Shown: in pieces, positions 42,188-50,357 of the stretch
How positions within the stretch are numbered: the stretch's first letter is position 1
Layout of the letters: each line of letters begins with the position of its first letter
From: a virus
Virus record (IMG/VR): IMGVR_UViG_3300044679_000029
Span: 53,102 to 117,101 of that record
DNA length: 64,000 nt
Direction: 5' to 3' (one strand)
The notes under the pieces: generated by a model
Seen by the model: the letters and a program-made list of their open reading frames with translations, nothing else
The model's database searches: none
Told to the model about the DNA's origin: nothing
Translations under genes and position numbers: made by a program

Positions 42188-42723
42188 TGAACTGTAACTG
42201 TGGTGGGGTTTATAAAATAGGACCCGCTAAACGTTGTACTAAGTGCGGTAAAACAAATAAGCCGGGTGCTATCGCCAAAGAAACAGCATCACTAGAATGT
42301 CAGTCTATGATCAAACAATATGGCATTAAGGGTGACCTGTTTCCAAATATAAAATCACGTATAGAAGCTATAGGCGATGCGTCGACTACAGAAGAAGCTG
42401 AGCGCTTAGGATCACGCGTTGTTAATGCTATGTTTGCGCAATGCCTAGCCGCGTGGGCTGAGGGCAGGGCTGCTGGGCCAGAGACTCCTGAATCGCTTGA
42501 AGTTAAGGCCAAGAAGGCTGAGAGCCTGGCGAAGATGTTACTAAATAAAGATGACGATGCTGGTGCCGAGCGGCAAAAGAAACGCGCTCAAGAATTACGT
42601 GAAAAAGCTAAACAAGGACGGCCTGAAGTAATCATAACTGAATCGCCTAAAGGTCGGCGCTGCGGCAAATGTGGTGGTAACGGCCACAACAGCAGAACAT
42701 GCACAACTCAAACAGGAGATTAA
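42184..42723 (+). CDS. Protein with N- and C-terminal zinc motifs, 179 aa
   Basis: The N-terminal ribbon (CNCGG...CTKCGK) and a C-terminal knuckle-like CGKCGGNGHNSRTC (C-x2-C-x4-H-x4-C) frame a helical, Lys/Glu/Ala-rich middle (about residues 95-145). CCHC knuckles typically bind single-stranded RNA or DNA. It ends TAATG against the sigma factor gene, suggesting coupled translation with a transcription protein. Confidence 0.72.
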   Translation: MMNCNCGGVYKIGPAKRCTKCGKTNKPGAIAKETASLECQSMIKQYGIKGDLFPNIKSRIEAIGDASTTEEAERLGSRVVNAMFAQCLAAWAEGRAAGPETPESLEVKAKKAESLAKMLLNKDDDAGAERQKKRAQELREKAKQGRPEVIITESPKGRRCGKCGGNGHNSRTCTTQTGD

Positions 42724-43370
42724 TGTCAACTAAGAAGTTCCGTACAACTATTGTACGAACCGAAGCGGAGAACCTTGAACGAGAAGAACTAATACGTAAG
42801 GCTGCCGATGGCGATGAGATTGCCTTTGAAACTTACTATAAGCAAAATATTAATCTCCTGCGTTCGATCGTAAATCGATGCCATAGACAGTGGCCGAGAG
42901 CTGATGTAGAAAATATCTACCAGGAAGGTCTTATGGGCCTTCTACACGGTATGAAGAAGTACAAATCCGAGAAGCGTAAAACCGGTAGACCCGAATCCTA
43001 CCTATTTAGTTGGGTGCGTGCCTACGCGCGACGGTATTGCGTACAAAACTACCAAGAAGAATCTAATAAAGTTCCGTACGACGAGATTGCTACGAGTGGT
43101 TTCACTACTGCAGAGGACCGAATGGAATACACCGAGCGCTATGGTGATTTTGAAATTCAGGACGCACTTGAGAAATTCTTCAACACACTAAACCCACGTG
43201 ACCAAGTTATCGCTCGCGGGCGATTATGCTATGATACCAAGCGAACACTTAATTCGATTGGTCGAGAATTAGGTGTTTCTCGTGAGCGAATAAGACAGAT
43301 TACTATAGGACTAGTATCTAGGTTCAAGATTTTCGCTGAAAGACATGATGTTGATGTTCATTGGACATAA
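42723..43370 (+). CDS. Sigma-70 family RNA polymerase sigma factor, 215 aa
   Basis: Probably redirects host RNA polymerase to phage promoters. Region 2 lies in about residues 25-110 (NLLRSIVNRCHRQWPRADVE, then YQEGLMGLLHGMKKY). Region 4 is near the end, with the helix-turn-helix TLNSIGRELGVSRERIRQIT. There is no region 1.1 or full region 3, as in alternative sigma factors. AGGAG precedes ATG 42723. The four extended -10 motifs in the window are candidate targets for this or the other sigma protein, which is inference. Confidence 0.88.
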   Translation: MSTKKFRTTIVRTEAENLEREELIRKAADGDEIAFETYYKQNINLLRSIVNRCHRQWPRADVENIYQEGLMGLLHGMKKYKSEKRKTGRPESYLFSWVRAYARRYCVQNYQEESNKVPYDEIATSGFTTAEDRMEYTERYGDFEIQDALEKFFNTLNPRDQVIARGRLCYDTKRTLNSIGRELGVSRERIRQITIGLVSRFKIFAERHDVDVHWT

Positions 43371-43372
43371 AT

Positions 43373-43555
43373 ATGTATAATTTTCGTATAACACCATACT
43401 ATACTTTCGATAGATTTTTAATAAGCCCGAACTCTGGTAGAAAAAATCTTACCGAAGGTATGTGGTATAGAGCCATAATCGATATGTTTGATTTAATATA
43501 TCCAGTGGAGTATAGAGAGATTGATGGTCTATTCAATTCTTGGTGGCTAAAGTGA
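43373..43555 (+). CDS. Y-x6-MF small family protein, member 3 (60 aa)
   Basis: ATG 43373 two bases after the sigma factor stop. It begins MYNFRITPYYTFDRFLISPN. The tail WYRAIIDMFDLIYPVEYREI carries the full motif and the end SWWLK is the typical aromatic terminus. It is a short member with little N-terminal domain. Confidence 0.75.
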   Translation: MYNFRITPYYTFDRFLISPNSGRKNLTEGMWYRAIIDMFDLIYPVEYREIDGLFNSWWLK

Positions 43556-43562
43556 GGTCAAA

Positions 43563-44666
43563 ATGTTACTCGTACAGCAAGCTTTACAGAATGGAACGCA
43601 TACACTCGATTCGCTAAGCCGTGACTTGGGTATTAGTGCAACACGGCATAGTCAACGTAATAATCTTGTGCTACTGAAGTACGACATGACTGAGTCGCCG
43701 ATGGACAACCCACTCGTCCAGGAATGTCGTGGATTGATCTTGGACGAAGATAATAACTGGGCCGTGGTCGCGCATCCGTTCAACAAGTTCTTTAACGTTG
43801 GTGAGCCCAACGCAGCAAAGATTGATTGGAACACAGCTAGGGTTCAAGAGAAGGTTGACGGCTCATTGATCTTTATGTATTGCTATAACTTCAAGTGGGA
43901 GATCTCCTCTTCTGGGATGCCAGATGCTGGCGGAAACATCAACGACTCAGCTACTTCGTTTCGCGAGTTGTTTACTCGAACTTTTCATGAACTGGATATG
44001 AAACTCCCGGATCTCGGTCTTGGGTATTATACCTATATGTTCGAGATGATGTCTCCGTTTAATCGTGTGGTTGTTCAGCAGCCAAAAGCTGATATTGTAT
44101 TTCTTGGTGCGCGAAACAATATCACTGGTCAAGAAATATCTCCAGATGAGTGTGGCTGTAGTGAACGAAACTGGAAGCCGGTTCGTCAGTTTGATCTCAA
44201 GACTGAAGCCGATGTTATAGCTACTCTTGAACCTATGAAGGGCCTTGATCAAGAGGGTTATGTTGTTGTGGACGCGAACTTCAATCGAATCAAAGTGAAG
44301 TGTCCAGACTACCGCCGTCTTCATAGGCTCCGGGGTAACGGTAATTTATCGCCGAAGGGTATTTTGGATCTTGTTCGTCTCGGTAATACGGATGAGATTC
44401 TTGCGTCGTTTCCGGAATTTAGTAAGCCATTTGAACGCGTACAGTCGCGGTATGATGCTCTTGTAGATGAGCTAAATGCTGTTTATGCTGGTATAAGAGA
44501 CTTGAAGATTCAGAAAGACTTTGCCCTTGAAGCGGTAAAGCACCGGTGCAGTGGCGCACTATTTCAGTTGCGTGCCGGGCGCGTCACAAACGTAAAGCAG
44601 TTTTTGTCAACGATGGTGTTGGATAACCTAGCAGACACTCTTGAGTTAAAGAGTTTGGAGTTCTAG
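43563..44666 (+). CDS. T4 Rnl1-type RNA ligase
   Basis: Joins RNA ends using ATP, typically repairing tRNAs cut by host defence nucleases. The nucleotidyl-transfer motif EKVDGSL has the adenylated lysine at K97, close to K99 of T4 Rnl1. The upstream NPLVQECRGLIL and downstream FEMMSPFNRVV and EGYVVV strands fit motifs Ia, III-IIIa and IV, and VKCPDYRRLH fits motif V. Length 367 is near T4 Rnl1 (374). It is followed by one-base-overlapping swivel and phosphatase genes. No Pnkp-type kinase is visible in this window. Confidence 0.88.
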   Translation: MLLVQQALQNGTHTLDSLSRDLGISATRHSQRNNLVLLKYDMTESPMDNPLVQECRGLILDEDNNWAVVAHPFNKFFNVGEPNAAKIDWNTARVQEKVDGSLIFMYCYNFKWEISSSGMPDAGGNINDSATSFRELFTRTFHELDMKLPDLGLGYYTYMFEMMSPFNRVVVQQPKADIVFLGARNNITGQEISPDECGCSERNWKPVRQFDLKTEADVIATLEPMKGLDQEGYVVVDANFNRIKVKCPDYRRLHRLRGNGNLSPKGILDLVRLGNTDEILASFPEFSKPFERVQSRYDALVDELNAVYAGIRDLKIQKDFALEAVKHRCSGALFQLRAGRVTNVKQFLSTMVLDNLADTLELKSLEF

Positions 44667-46123
44667 TGGCTCAGGTAGCAAAAACACAAAAAGTCAAAGG
44701 CCTACTTGCATTAAAGAATTCGACCGTGTGGAGTGACGAAGTTCCGCATTTTCGTGTTATCACAAACGACCTGGAACTAACGAACTTCCTTAAGTGCGGG
44801 AAGGGCTTGCGCGATGTAGATTACCCCATATTCGCGCGACCCTGTCCTATCACTCCGCGGCATGGATTTGTTGATTCAACAGTTGTAAACAGTAATAAGG
44901 AACTTAAGGCACTTTGGGTAGCTGCACGTAAAGTTGACCCGCAGGCTGAAATGATTCTTATGAAGCCGGTTGATTGCGTTGCATCGGCTATTCTTACTGA
45001 AAATAAAATCAGTGTTGGTCCAAGTAACGACGGTGCGACGTCAGGTAAGAATACGGTTAATTTGCCGCTATCTAGTCTTACTGTGGTTAGCGAGTATATC
45101 TCAGATTTAGCTGGGGTCAAAGACACAGCATATATCGAAGCGCTATTTCCCAGCGACCATGATGGTCAATTCGCCGTACAGTTGCGGGATGGACCTGCGT
45201 GTAAGACAAATGGTAACCAAATACCCAAGACGACTAAGGTGAAGAAGATCGTAACTACCAGTAGCTGTCATGATCTTCTTGCTTGGGAATCACTGATGGC
45301 GAAGGCTAAAGCCGGTACTGTTGTATACCACAAAGGCGGAAGTCCCCTATCACACTATTCCGTTCATGCCATCTTGAATGATATACCGGTGATTTTCGAC
45401 AAGCCGCCAAAGATTGGTAGCGTATTGAAGGCGAGCAAGAATGCCAATAAGCAATCATTTCCGGTAGAAACTTGTAAAGGCATACATGACGGATTCTCAA
45501 CACAGCTGTGTGTTAAGGATTGTGGTAAAGTCCTTACATTTGCTGTGATGAGTGCACATCATGCTCTTGCTATGATGAACGACCAGGAAGGTAGTTATCT
45601 TGTTGGCGTTGGCGCAGCGCTAATGGTTAGATTAGCTTATACCGCGTGCCTCGGCGAGAATCGGTATTTTACGCATAGGGGTAGTAGAGATGGAATTTAC
45701 AAGAAGGTCTTAACCAAGTACGCCGACAACCGAAAGAGGATGGTACAAGCATATAAGAACTTTAATCTTGATGATGATGATGACTATTTCGATGTTGGTG
45801 GTGCCCCTTGGCGATTATGCGCAAAGACGGCAATACAGTTAGAAAATAGTCTAATAGCATACAGCAAAAAGCCGAATAGAAAAACACTTGAAAAGACTGT
45901 GGCAATCATGCATAATCTTATCAATTGTACCCATAATAATGGATATCTATTCGATAAGTTTGACGGGTACGGTTATCGTTGTGCGAATACGTTTGATCAA
46001 CATGCAGACGGTGATCCTAACGCCGTATTAGATAGTGCTAAGAATTACTATGAGTGGAAACAGTCGTTTCATGTTAGCAAGCATGTTAACCCCAGGAAGA
46101 TGAAACCGGTGATGGCAATATGA
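44666..46123 (+). CDS. PEP-utiliser-type phosphohistidine swivel protein, 485 aa
   Basis: GTG 44666 overlaps the RNA ligase stop. The segment KAGTVVYHKGGSPLSHYSVH followed by ILNDIPVIFDKPPKIGSVL (about residues 213-250) matches the mobile domain of PEP synthase/PPDK-type enzymes, with the conserved SH (H230) that carries phosphate. The N-terminal 200 residues include VDCVASAILTENKISVGPSN, possibly a divergent ATP-grasp-like part. The C-terminal half is helical and unrecognised. Substrate unknown. Lying between an RNA ligase and a phosphatase, it may be part of a nucleotide or RNA-end processing set. Confidence 0.65.
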   Translation: MAQVAKTQKVKGLLALKNSTVWSDEVPHFRVITNDLELTNFLKCGKGLRDVDYPIFARPCPITPRHGFVDSTVVNSNKELKALWVAARKVDPQAEMILMKPVDCVASAILTENKISVGPSNDGATSGKNTVNLPLSSLTVVSEYISDLAGVKDTAYIEALFPSDHDGQFAVQLRDGPACKTNGNQIPKTTKVKKIVTTSSCHDLLAWESLMAKAKAGTVVYHKGGSPLSHYSVHAILNDIPVIFDKPPKIGSVLKASKNANKQSFPVETCKGIHDGFSTQLCVKDCGKVLTFAVMSAHHALAMMNDQEGSYLVGVGAALMVRLAYTACLGENRYFTHRGSRDGIYKKVLTKYADNRKRMVQAYKNFNLDDDDDYFDVGGAPWRLCAKTAIQLENSLIAYSKKPNRKTLEKTVAIMHNLINCTHNNGYLFDKFDGYGYRCANTFDQHADGDPNAVLDSAKNYYEWKQSFHVSKHVNPRKMKPVMAI

Positions 46124-46887
46124 TTAATAAGTTTGAAAATACTGTAAAGAAGATAGAGGAGAGATTATCGACACCGACGTCTACCACAACTAAGCCCGCT
46201 ATAACCTGGAGTCAGATGGACCACGAAGGTGGTGTCACCGAAACTTCGACTGGTGATCGTATCGTATCGGAGAAGTTCGATAAGTCTAGTAAGGTTGAAG
46301 TGATTGAGGAGGATTGGCCTACCGAGGTAAAGAGTTCGACACCTGCGCGCGATAACGGCGGCTGGAATAGTAGTAAAGTCTACAGCGGTTTTAGTTTTGC
46401 AAAAGACTGCCATAAGGTATATAGCCCGGATAAGCACTCTCCACTATTTACTATAAGTAAATCCAAGATATATCCTGGTAGGTTGTCTGAGCTATCGGAC
46501 AGCGGTTCGTGGAATCTCGTGATTGATTGTGCTAATGGCCAATATCGTAGTGGTGGGTATTACGCCCCCATGGAGTATCAGGATCTGGAAAAGTATGTTA
46601 TTCCTGTCATTACGCTTCCGTGGGAAGACATGTCACCTCCGCCTGTGCAGCCAGAATTCTGGATCAATCTCGTTAAGAGACTGCCGCCAGGTAACATTGG
46701 CGTTGGTTGCGTTGGTGGTCATGGTCGTACTGGTACCGCTATTGCGGCTATGTTAATATGTAGTACAAGTAAAAATGCTACTCAGGCTATCCGTTGGGTG
46801 CGTAGGGAATACTGCGAAAGCGCCATCGAAAATGATGCGCAGGAGAAGTATCTATTTGTACTTGAAAAGAAGCTAGGACGTAAGTAA
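46120..46887 (+). CDS. Protein tyrosine/dual-specificity phosphatase-like
   Basis: The signature C-x5-R is seen in VGCVGGHGRTGTA, with nucleophile C197 and phosphate-binding R203. A candidate general acid Asp lies upstream in PWEDMSPPP. The first 90 residues are polar and probably disordered. It overlaps the swivel gene by four bases (ATGA). It could act on phosphoprotein, phospho-RNA ends (as in the RNA 5'-triphosphatase branch of this family) or the swivel product. The RNA ligase neighbour makes an RNA substrate worth testing. Confidence 0.8.
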   Translation: MINKFENTVKKIEERLSTPTSTTTKPAITWSQMDHEGGVTETSTGDRIVSEKFDKSSKVEVIEEDWPTEVKSSTPARDNGGWNSSKVYSGFSFAKDCHKVYSPDKHSPLFTISKSKIYPGRLSELSDSGSWNLVIDCANGQYRSGGYYAPMEYQDLEKYVIPVITLPWEDMSPPPVQPEFWINLVKRLPPGNIGVGCVGGHGRTGTAIAAMLICSTSKNATQAIRWVRREYCESAIENDAQEKYLFVLEKKLGRK

Positions 46888-46934
46888 TAAACCTGTACAA
46901 GGATGTTATCATCCGACGTACAATTTTGAGACAA

Positions 46935-47171
46935 ATGCTTACTGGCTATAAAGATACGTTCTGTGTTACTGTCGATGACAGGGCACCTAGTTGTGCTATT
47001 ACTACTAGGATTAACAAACAAGAAATAACGCATAAAAGCGTGGTGGGATTCAACACAAAGGAATCCAGTTTTAAATATATAGATCTTTGCATCGAAATGT
47101 TTGAGACTATATATTATGGGCGATACAGTAAACTAGACTACGAACATCTAAACAGATTTGAGATAAAATGA
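46935..47171 (+). CDS. Y-x6-MF small family protein, member 4 (78 aa)
   Basis: ATG 46935 is chosen over TTG 46926. The motif KYIDLCIEMFETIYYG is intact and the end RFEIK is typical. It lies between the phosphatase and peptide deformylase genes and overlaps the latter's ATG by four bases. A short hairpin (GGATG-TTAT-CATCC) lies ahead at 46902-46915. Confidence 0.72.
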   Translation: MLTGYKDTFCVTVDDRAPSCAITTRINKQEITHKSVVGFNTKESSFKYIDLCIEMFETIYYGRYSKLDYEHLNRFEIK

Positions 47172-47656
47172 TACGACAAATTATTATCTGGCCTGATAAG
47201 CGTTTAACGCAACTCGCTGAGCCAGTTACAGAATTTAATGATGAACTAAAGCAACTTGCTGATGACCTGGTTGAGACCATGGTGGCCTATGATGGTAAGG
47301 GTTTGGCGGCGACTCAGGTCGGCGTCATGAAGAGCGTGATTGTGGTTAGTATGGACAACAAGCCCACAGTTTTTGTTAATCCCGCGTATTCTTCCGAAAA
47401 GGGTGAAAAACAAACACTACAAGAGGGTTGCCTTTCAGTTCCTAATGTTTTTGAACGCATTGAACGGCTGTCTGACGTCCGCGTTATCGCGCAAGATGTA
47501 CTAGGTAACGACATGCCGCCGATGTATCTAAAGGGATACGACGCTGTCGCCGTGCAGCACGAGTGTGATCATCTTGAGGGCAAGATGTTTACCGATTATA
47601 TTAGCTCGCTGAAGAGAAGTCTTATTAAATCAAAGATGAAGAAATACAAGAGGTAA
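47168..47656 (+). CDS. def: Peptide deformylase
   Basis: Removes the formyl group from N-terminal Met of new proteins. All three motifs are present: GKGLAATQVG (motif 1, residues 43-52), EGCLSVP (motif 2, Cys ligand C88) and QHECDHLEG (motif 3, H131, E132, H135). The length of 162 residues is normal for bacterial enzymes and includes the C-terminal helix that many phage versions lack. Start ATGA overlaps the family gene. Phage deformylases are thought to speed maturation of phage or photosystem proteins; the aim here is not known. Confidence 0.93.
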   Translation: MIRQIIIWPDKRLTQLAEPVTEFNDELKQLADDLVETMVAYDGKGLAATQVGVMKSVIVVSMDNKPTVFVNPAYSSEKGEKQTLQEGCLSVPNVFERIERLSDVRVIAQDVLGNDMPPMYLKGYDAVAVQHECDHLEGKMFTDYISSLKRSLIKSKMKKYKR

Positions 47657-47657
47657 T

Positions 47658-47840
47658 ATGAAGTACGTAATTGCGGCAGTAGCTATTCTGTGGGCCGGGT
47701 GTATTACTGTCAAATTTTCACCTCTACCGGTTGTATTAAGCTGGGGTGGTATAACACCAGATGCTAATCTTGTTAAAGTTAAGAACCCGGGCACGGACGG
47801 TGGAGTCGCTGAGATACATAAATGTCTGAAACAAAACTAA
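47658..47840 (+). CDS. Small exported or membrane protein, 60 aa
   Basis: Begins MKYVIAAVAILWAGCITVKF. A hydrophobic N-terminal helix looks like a signal peptide or anchor, and WAGC is close to, but not a proper, lipobox. The remainder is polar (ITPDANLVKVKNPGTDGGVA). It has an AGAGG-like site and overlaps the next membrane gene by 19 bases. Envelope location likely, role unknown. Confidence 0.6.
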   Translation: MKYVIAAVAILWAGCITVKFSPLPVVLSWGGITPDANLVKVKNPGTDGGVAEIHKCLKQN

Positions 47841-48040
47841 AGTTGATGTTCGCCGCTATATTTGGCATAATAATTATTATCGCGGTTGTGATGACCCTCG
47901 TTGCTATATCCAGTGAGGAAGTTCCAATTACTGATAGGCGCGGTAAAGTTGTGCATATATACGTCTGCGATAAATATAACGGCTCATGCGACGATGACGC
48001 AGCACAAGTATTTATTGTACACGAACCGGATGGAGGATAA
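47822..48040 (+). CDS. Single-span membrane protein, 72 aa
   Basis: A strong hydrophobic helix (FAAIFGIIIIIAVVMTLVAI, residues about 10-29) follows a short charged start. The outer or inner tail holds a C-x6-C (VCDKYNGSC) and an acidic run. It overlaps the previous small membrane gene and is followed by another small gene after one base. It may belong to an envelope-modifying set with 47658. Confidence 0.65.
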   Translation: MSETKLKLMFAAIFGIIIIIAVVMTLVAISSEEVPITDRRGKVVHIYVCDKYNGSCDDDAAQVFIVHEPDGG

Positions 48041-48041
48041 A

Positions 48042-48239
48042 ATGTCACCAGTAGTTTGGATCACTGCACTAATCATGCATGCATACCCGATTTTTACACA
48101 GCAACAAGCTATTCATTTGGCCGAAAACGCTGTGGTAGTTTGCGAAGCAACGGTTGGTGAAGTCGAGACCAGACCTTTCATGAAATGTATCTTAGATACT
48201 ATTCCTGGCGTTGTTGATTCGGCAACGAGAAATGAATGA
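48042..48239 (+). CDS. Hypothetical small protein, 65 aa, possibly exported
   Basis: GGATGGAGG lies just before ATG 48042. It begins MSPVVWITALIMHAYPIFTQ, a moderately hydrophobic leader, and two Cys (VVCEATVG, KCILD) could form a disulfide if exported. It overlaps the family gene at 48236 by ATGA. Confidence 0.55.
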   Translation: MSPVVWITALIMHAYPIFTQQQAIHLAENAVVVCEATVGEVETRPFMKCILDTIPGVVDSATRNE

Positions 48240-48457
48240 AAGTAGCCAGGTTTTGGGTATTCTGGCAGCAAACTTCTATGCAACCTCACGGCTATAAAAT
48301 ATGGTACTATAACCATGACAATACTCAGGTTAGTCATTATTATAGCAACAACGAGGGCATAACATTAGCCTATGTTTTTGCGGTTAACAAGATGTTCGAT
48401 AGTTTATACTACAGAAAAACAACCGAGACGTACACGACCGCAGATTGGGTTCTATGA
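48236..48457 (+). CDS. Y-x6-MF small family protein, member 5 (73 aa)
   Basis: Motif AYVFAVNKMFDSLYYR and the end ADWVL are present. It begins MKVARFWVFWQQTSMQPHGY, rich in aromatics. First of three tandem members joined by ATGA overlaps (48236, 48454, 48678) just ahead of the DNA ligase. Confidence 0.78.
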   Translation: MKVARFWVFWQQTSMQPHGYKIWYYNHDNTQVSHYYSNNEGITLAYVFAVNKMFDSLYYRKTTETYTTADWVL

Positions 48458-48681
48458 ACGGTTTTGCGTTATTATGGAATAAGGAGAAGGGAAACTACAG
48501 TGTGCGCTTTAGTAATAATGTTAATACTAAGACTAACCCAGCGAATTGGGCTATTCTATTTAGTCGACACGATAATCCAATCAGACGGTACATGTATATG
48601 AGCGCTCTCACCGACATGTTCGATATAGTTTATGCCCGCATCAATAATGACTATGATCGTCGGATATGGATACTAAGATGA
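48454..48681 (+). CDS. Y-x6-MF small family protein, member 6 (75 aa)
   Basis: Motif MYMSALTDMFDIVYARINND, end IWILR. The start MNGFALLWNKEKG is similar to that of member 7 (MKGFALCLTQEYF), suggesting recent duplication between these neighbours. ATGA overlaps with both neighbours mark coupled translation. Confidence 0.8.
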   Translation: MNGFALLWNKEKGNYSVRFSNNVNTKTNPANWAILFSRHDNPIRRYMYMSALTDMFDIVYARINNDYDRRIWILR

Positions 48682-48908
48682 AAGGTTTCGCTCTGTGTCT
48701 AACACAAGAGTACTTTGAACACAGATATTACGGGCTTCGCGTACTGACTCGTGACACAAAAATGAATATAGATAAAGCCCCTATTTCATCAGTACCACAT
48801 AATCTCGGCCCTCCGAATATTAAAGAGTACATTGAAGCGTGTAATATAGTGTTTGATAGAATTTACGCACGTGTAGAATTACCACCCGTTAGACGGTGGT
48901 TAGTTTAA
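48678..48908 (+). CDS. Y-x6-MF small family protein, member 7 (76 aa)
   Basis: Motif EYIEACNIVFDRIYARVELP with Val in place of Met, end RRWLV. Closest visible relative is member 6 just upstream. It ends nine bases before the DNA ligase ATG. Confidence 0.78.
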   Translation: MKGFALCLTQEYFEHRYYGLRVLTRDTKMNIDKAPISSVPHNLGPPNIKEYIEACNIVFDRIYARVELPPVRRWLV

Positions 48909-48916
48909 GGAATAAG

Positions 48917-50020
48917 ATGGAATTTCAGACACTATATAAGAAAACTTCAACTAATGCGACACAAAGCTGGACTGTATCCACAGCAGATAATATTATTACT
49001 ACTCGTTGGGGACAAGTAGACGGTAAAATCCAGGAGACCTCGGAAACAATCAAAGAGGGCAAGAATCTTGGAAAGAAAAACGCAACAACTGCGATTCAGC
49101 AGGCCGAGTTTCAAGCCAAGTCGCTTTGGGAAAAGAAGCTTAAGTCTGGATACGTAAAGAGTATCGAAGATGCTAAAGCTGGTAAGGTCGACAAAATTAT
49201 TAAGGGCGGCGTATCACCGATGCTTGCGCAGAAGTTTTCTGAGCGTGGCCAAAAGATTATCTACCCTGCGGCAGCGCAACCTAAACTCGACGGACACCGC
49301 TGTATTGCTATCCTTAAGAACGGTAAATGCACTCTTTGGAGTCGTAAACGTCAAGCGATTACGGGTTTACCACATATAAATAAGGAGATCGAGGATAATT
49401 TTACCGGCGGTGTAATACTCGACGGTGAATGTTATAACCACGCTTACAAACATAACTTCGAAGTTCTTAGTAGTTTTATTCGATCAAAGACACCGAAGCC
49501 TGGCTGTGAGGTTGTGCAATATCATGTGTACGATACTATAAATAATCTACCGTACAACGAACGACTGCAACTAATAAAGACTTTTCCGTTTGTTAATAAG
49601 TACCTCAAGCGTGTTAAGACTCGTTTAGTTAACGATGAAGACGAACTCATGCTCGCGTTTGAAGAGTTTCTTTTGGATGGGTATGAAGGTGCTATGGCCA
49701 GAAACTTGGCTAGCGTATATGAAGTTGGTAAGCGCTCTAATGATCTCCAGAAGATAAAAAAGTTCGATGATACAGAAGTCCTGATCACTGGTGTGAAAGA
49801 AGGTCACGGAAAACTTGCCGGTCATGCTATATTTCTTTGTGAAACATACAAAAAGGTTCCGTTCGAAGCAAAGATGCGCGGTGAGATTAGTAAATTGAAA
49901 GAGTATTTTGACCACCCAGAAACTGTAATTGGTGAGAAACTTACTATTAAGCATCAGGGCTGGACGAAGGATAATAAACCCAGATTCGTCGTAGCTTGGC
50001 GACTACGTGAGGATATATGA
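48917..50020 (+). CDS. ATP-dependent DNA ligase with N-terminal WGR domain
   Basis: Seals DNA nicks. Residues about 5-80 form a WGR domain (ITTRWGQVDGK, then LGKKNATTAIQQAEFQAKSL), a DNA/nick-sensing module best known from PARPs. The catalytic domain follows: motif I QPKLDGHR with K123, DGECYNH (motif III-like), YEGAMARN (motif IV), LQKIKKF (motif V), and an OB-fold part ending WRLREDI. ATG 48917 is preferred, with AAGGA six bases before it. Such WGR-ligase fusions occur in a few phage groups. Lagging-strand joining or repair is the expected job. Confidence 0.88.
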   Translation: MEFQTLYKKTSTNATQSWTVSTADNIITTRWGQVDGKIQETSETIKEGKNLGKKNATTAIQQAEFQAKSLWEKKLKSGYVKSIEDAKAGKVDKIIKGGVSPMLAQKFSERGQKIIYPAAAQPKLDGHRCIAILKNGKCTLWSRKRQAITGLPHINKEIEDNFTGGVILDGECYNHAYKHNFEVLSSFIRSKTPKPGCEVVQYHVYDTINNLPYNERLQLIKTFPFVNKYLKRVKTRLVNDEDELMLAFEEFLLDGYEGAMARNLASVYEVGKRSNDLQKIKKFDDTEVLITGVKEGHGKLAGHAIFLCETYKKVPFEAKMRGEISKLKEYFDHPETVIGEKLTIKHQGWTKDNKPRFVVAWRLREDI

Positions 50021-50118
50021 TATTTGGACCAGAAGATAATGACGACATGGAAGATTACGATGATGAAAATGAAGAAGACCCGGATGACATCTGGACCGAT
50101 GATCTTGTGGAAGACTAA
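50017..50118 (+). CDS. Highly acidic miniprotein, 33 aa
   Basis: ATGA overlap with the ligase stop and TAATG overlap with the next gene fix the frame. About 18 of 33 residues are Asp or Glu (DDMEDYDDENEEDPDDIW). Such charge could mimic DNA or bind a basic partner. Phage acidic mimics such as Ocr are larger, so function is open. Confidence 0.6.
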   Translation: MIFGPEDNDDMEDYDDENEEDPDDIWTDDLVED

Positions 50119-50348
50119 TGACGTTCGGGGATATTAATTTCTCGTTCGTGACCACTAGATTTCCTTATTTCTGGATAGAACATCTGCCAGAATATTTTTC
50201 GACGTCTAGTTATGTCGACAACTTTATCGAGGAACATCCTTCAGGTTACGCAGCGGCGGTTATTGATATGTTTGATCGTGTTTACACTCGCCATGAACTC
50301 CGGCTGTCTGAGAGTATCTCTGTTCCGGTTTGCTGGTGTTTTAAATAG
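50118..50348 (+). CDS. Y-x6-MF small family protein, member 8 (76 aa)
   Basis: Motif GYAAAVIDMFDRVYTRHELR, end CWCFK. The first half is aromatic-rich (INFSFVTTRFPYFWIEHLPE). It follows the acidic miniprotein with a one-base overlap. Confidence 0.78.
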   Translation: MTFGDINFSFVTTRFPYFWIEHLPEYFSTSSYVDNFIEEHPSGYAAAVIDMFDRVYTRHELRLSESISVPVCWCFK

Positions 50349-50357
50349 GAGGTTACA

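Noticed and set aside
47658-47840. Lipoprotein
   Set aside because: LWAGC has Trp at the -3 position, where a lipobox needs a small aliphatic residue; kept as a signal- or anchor-type protein.
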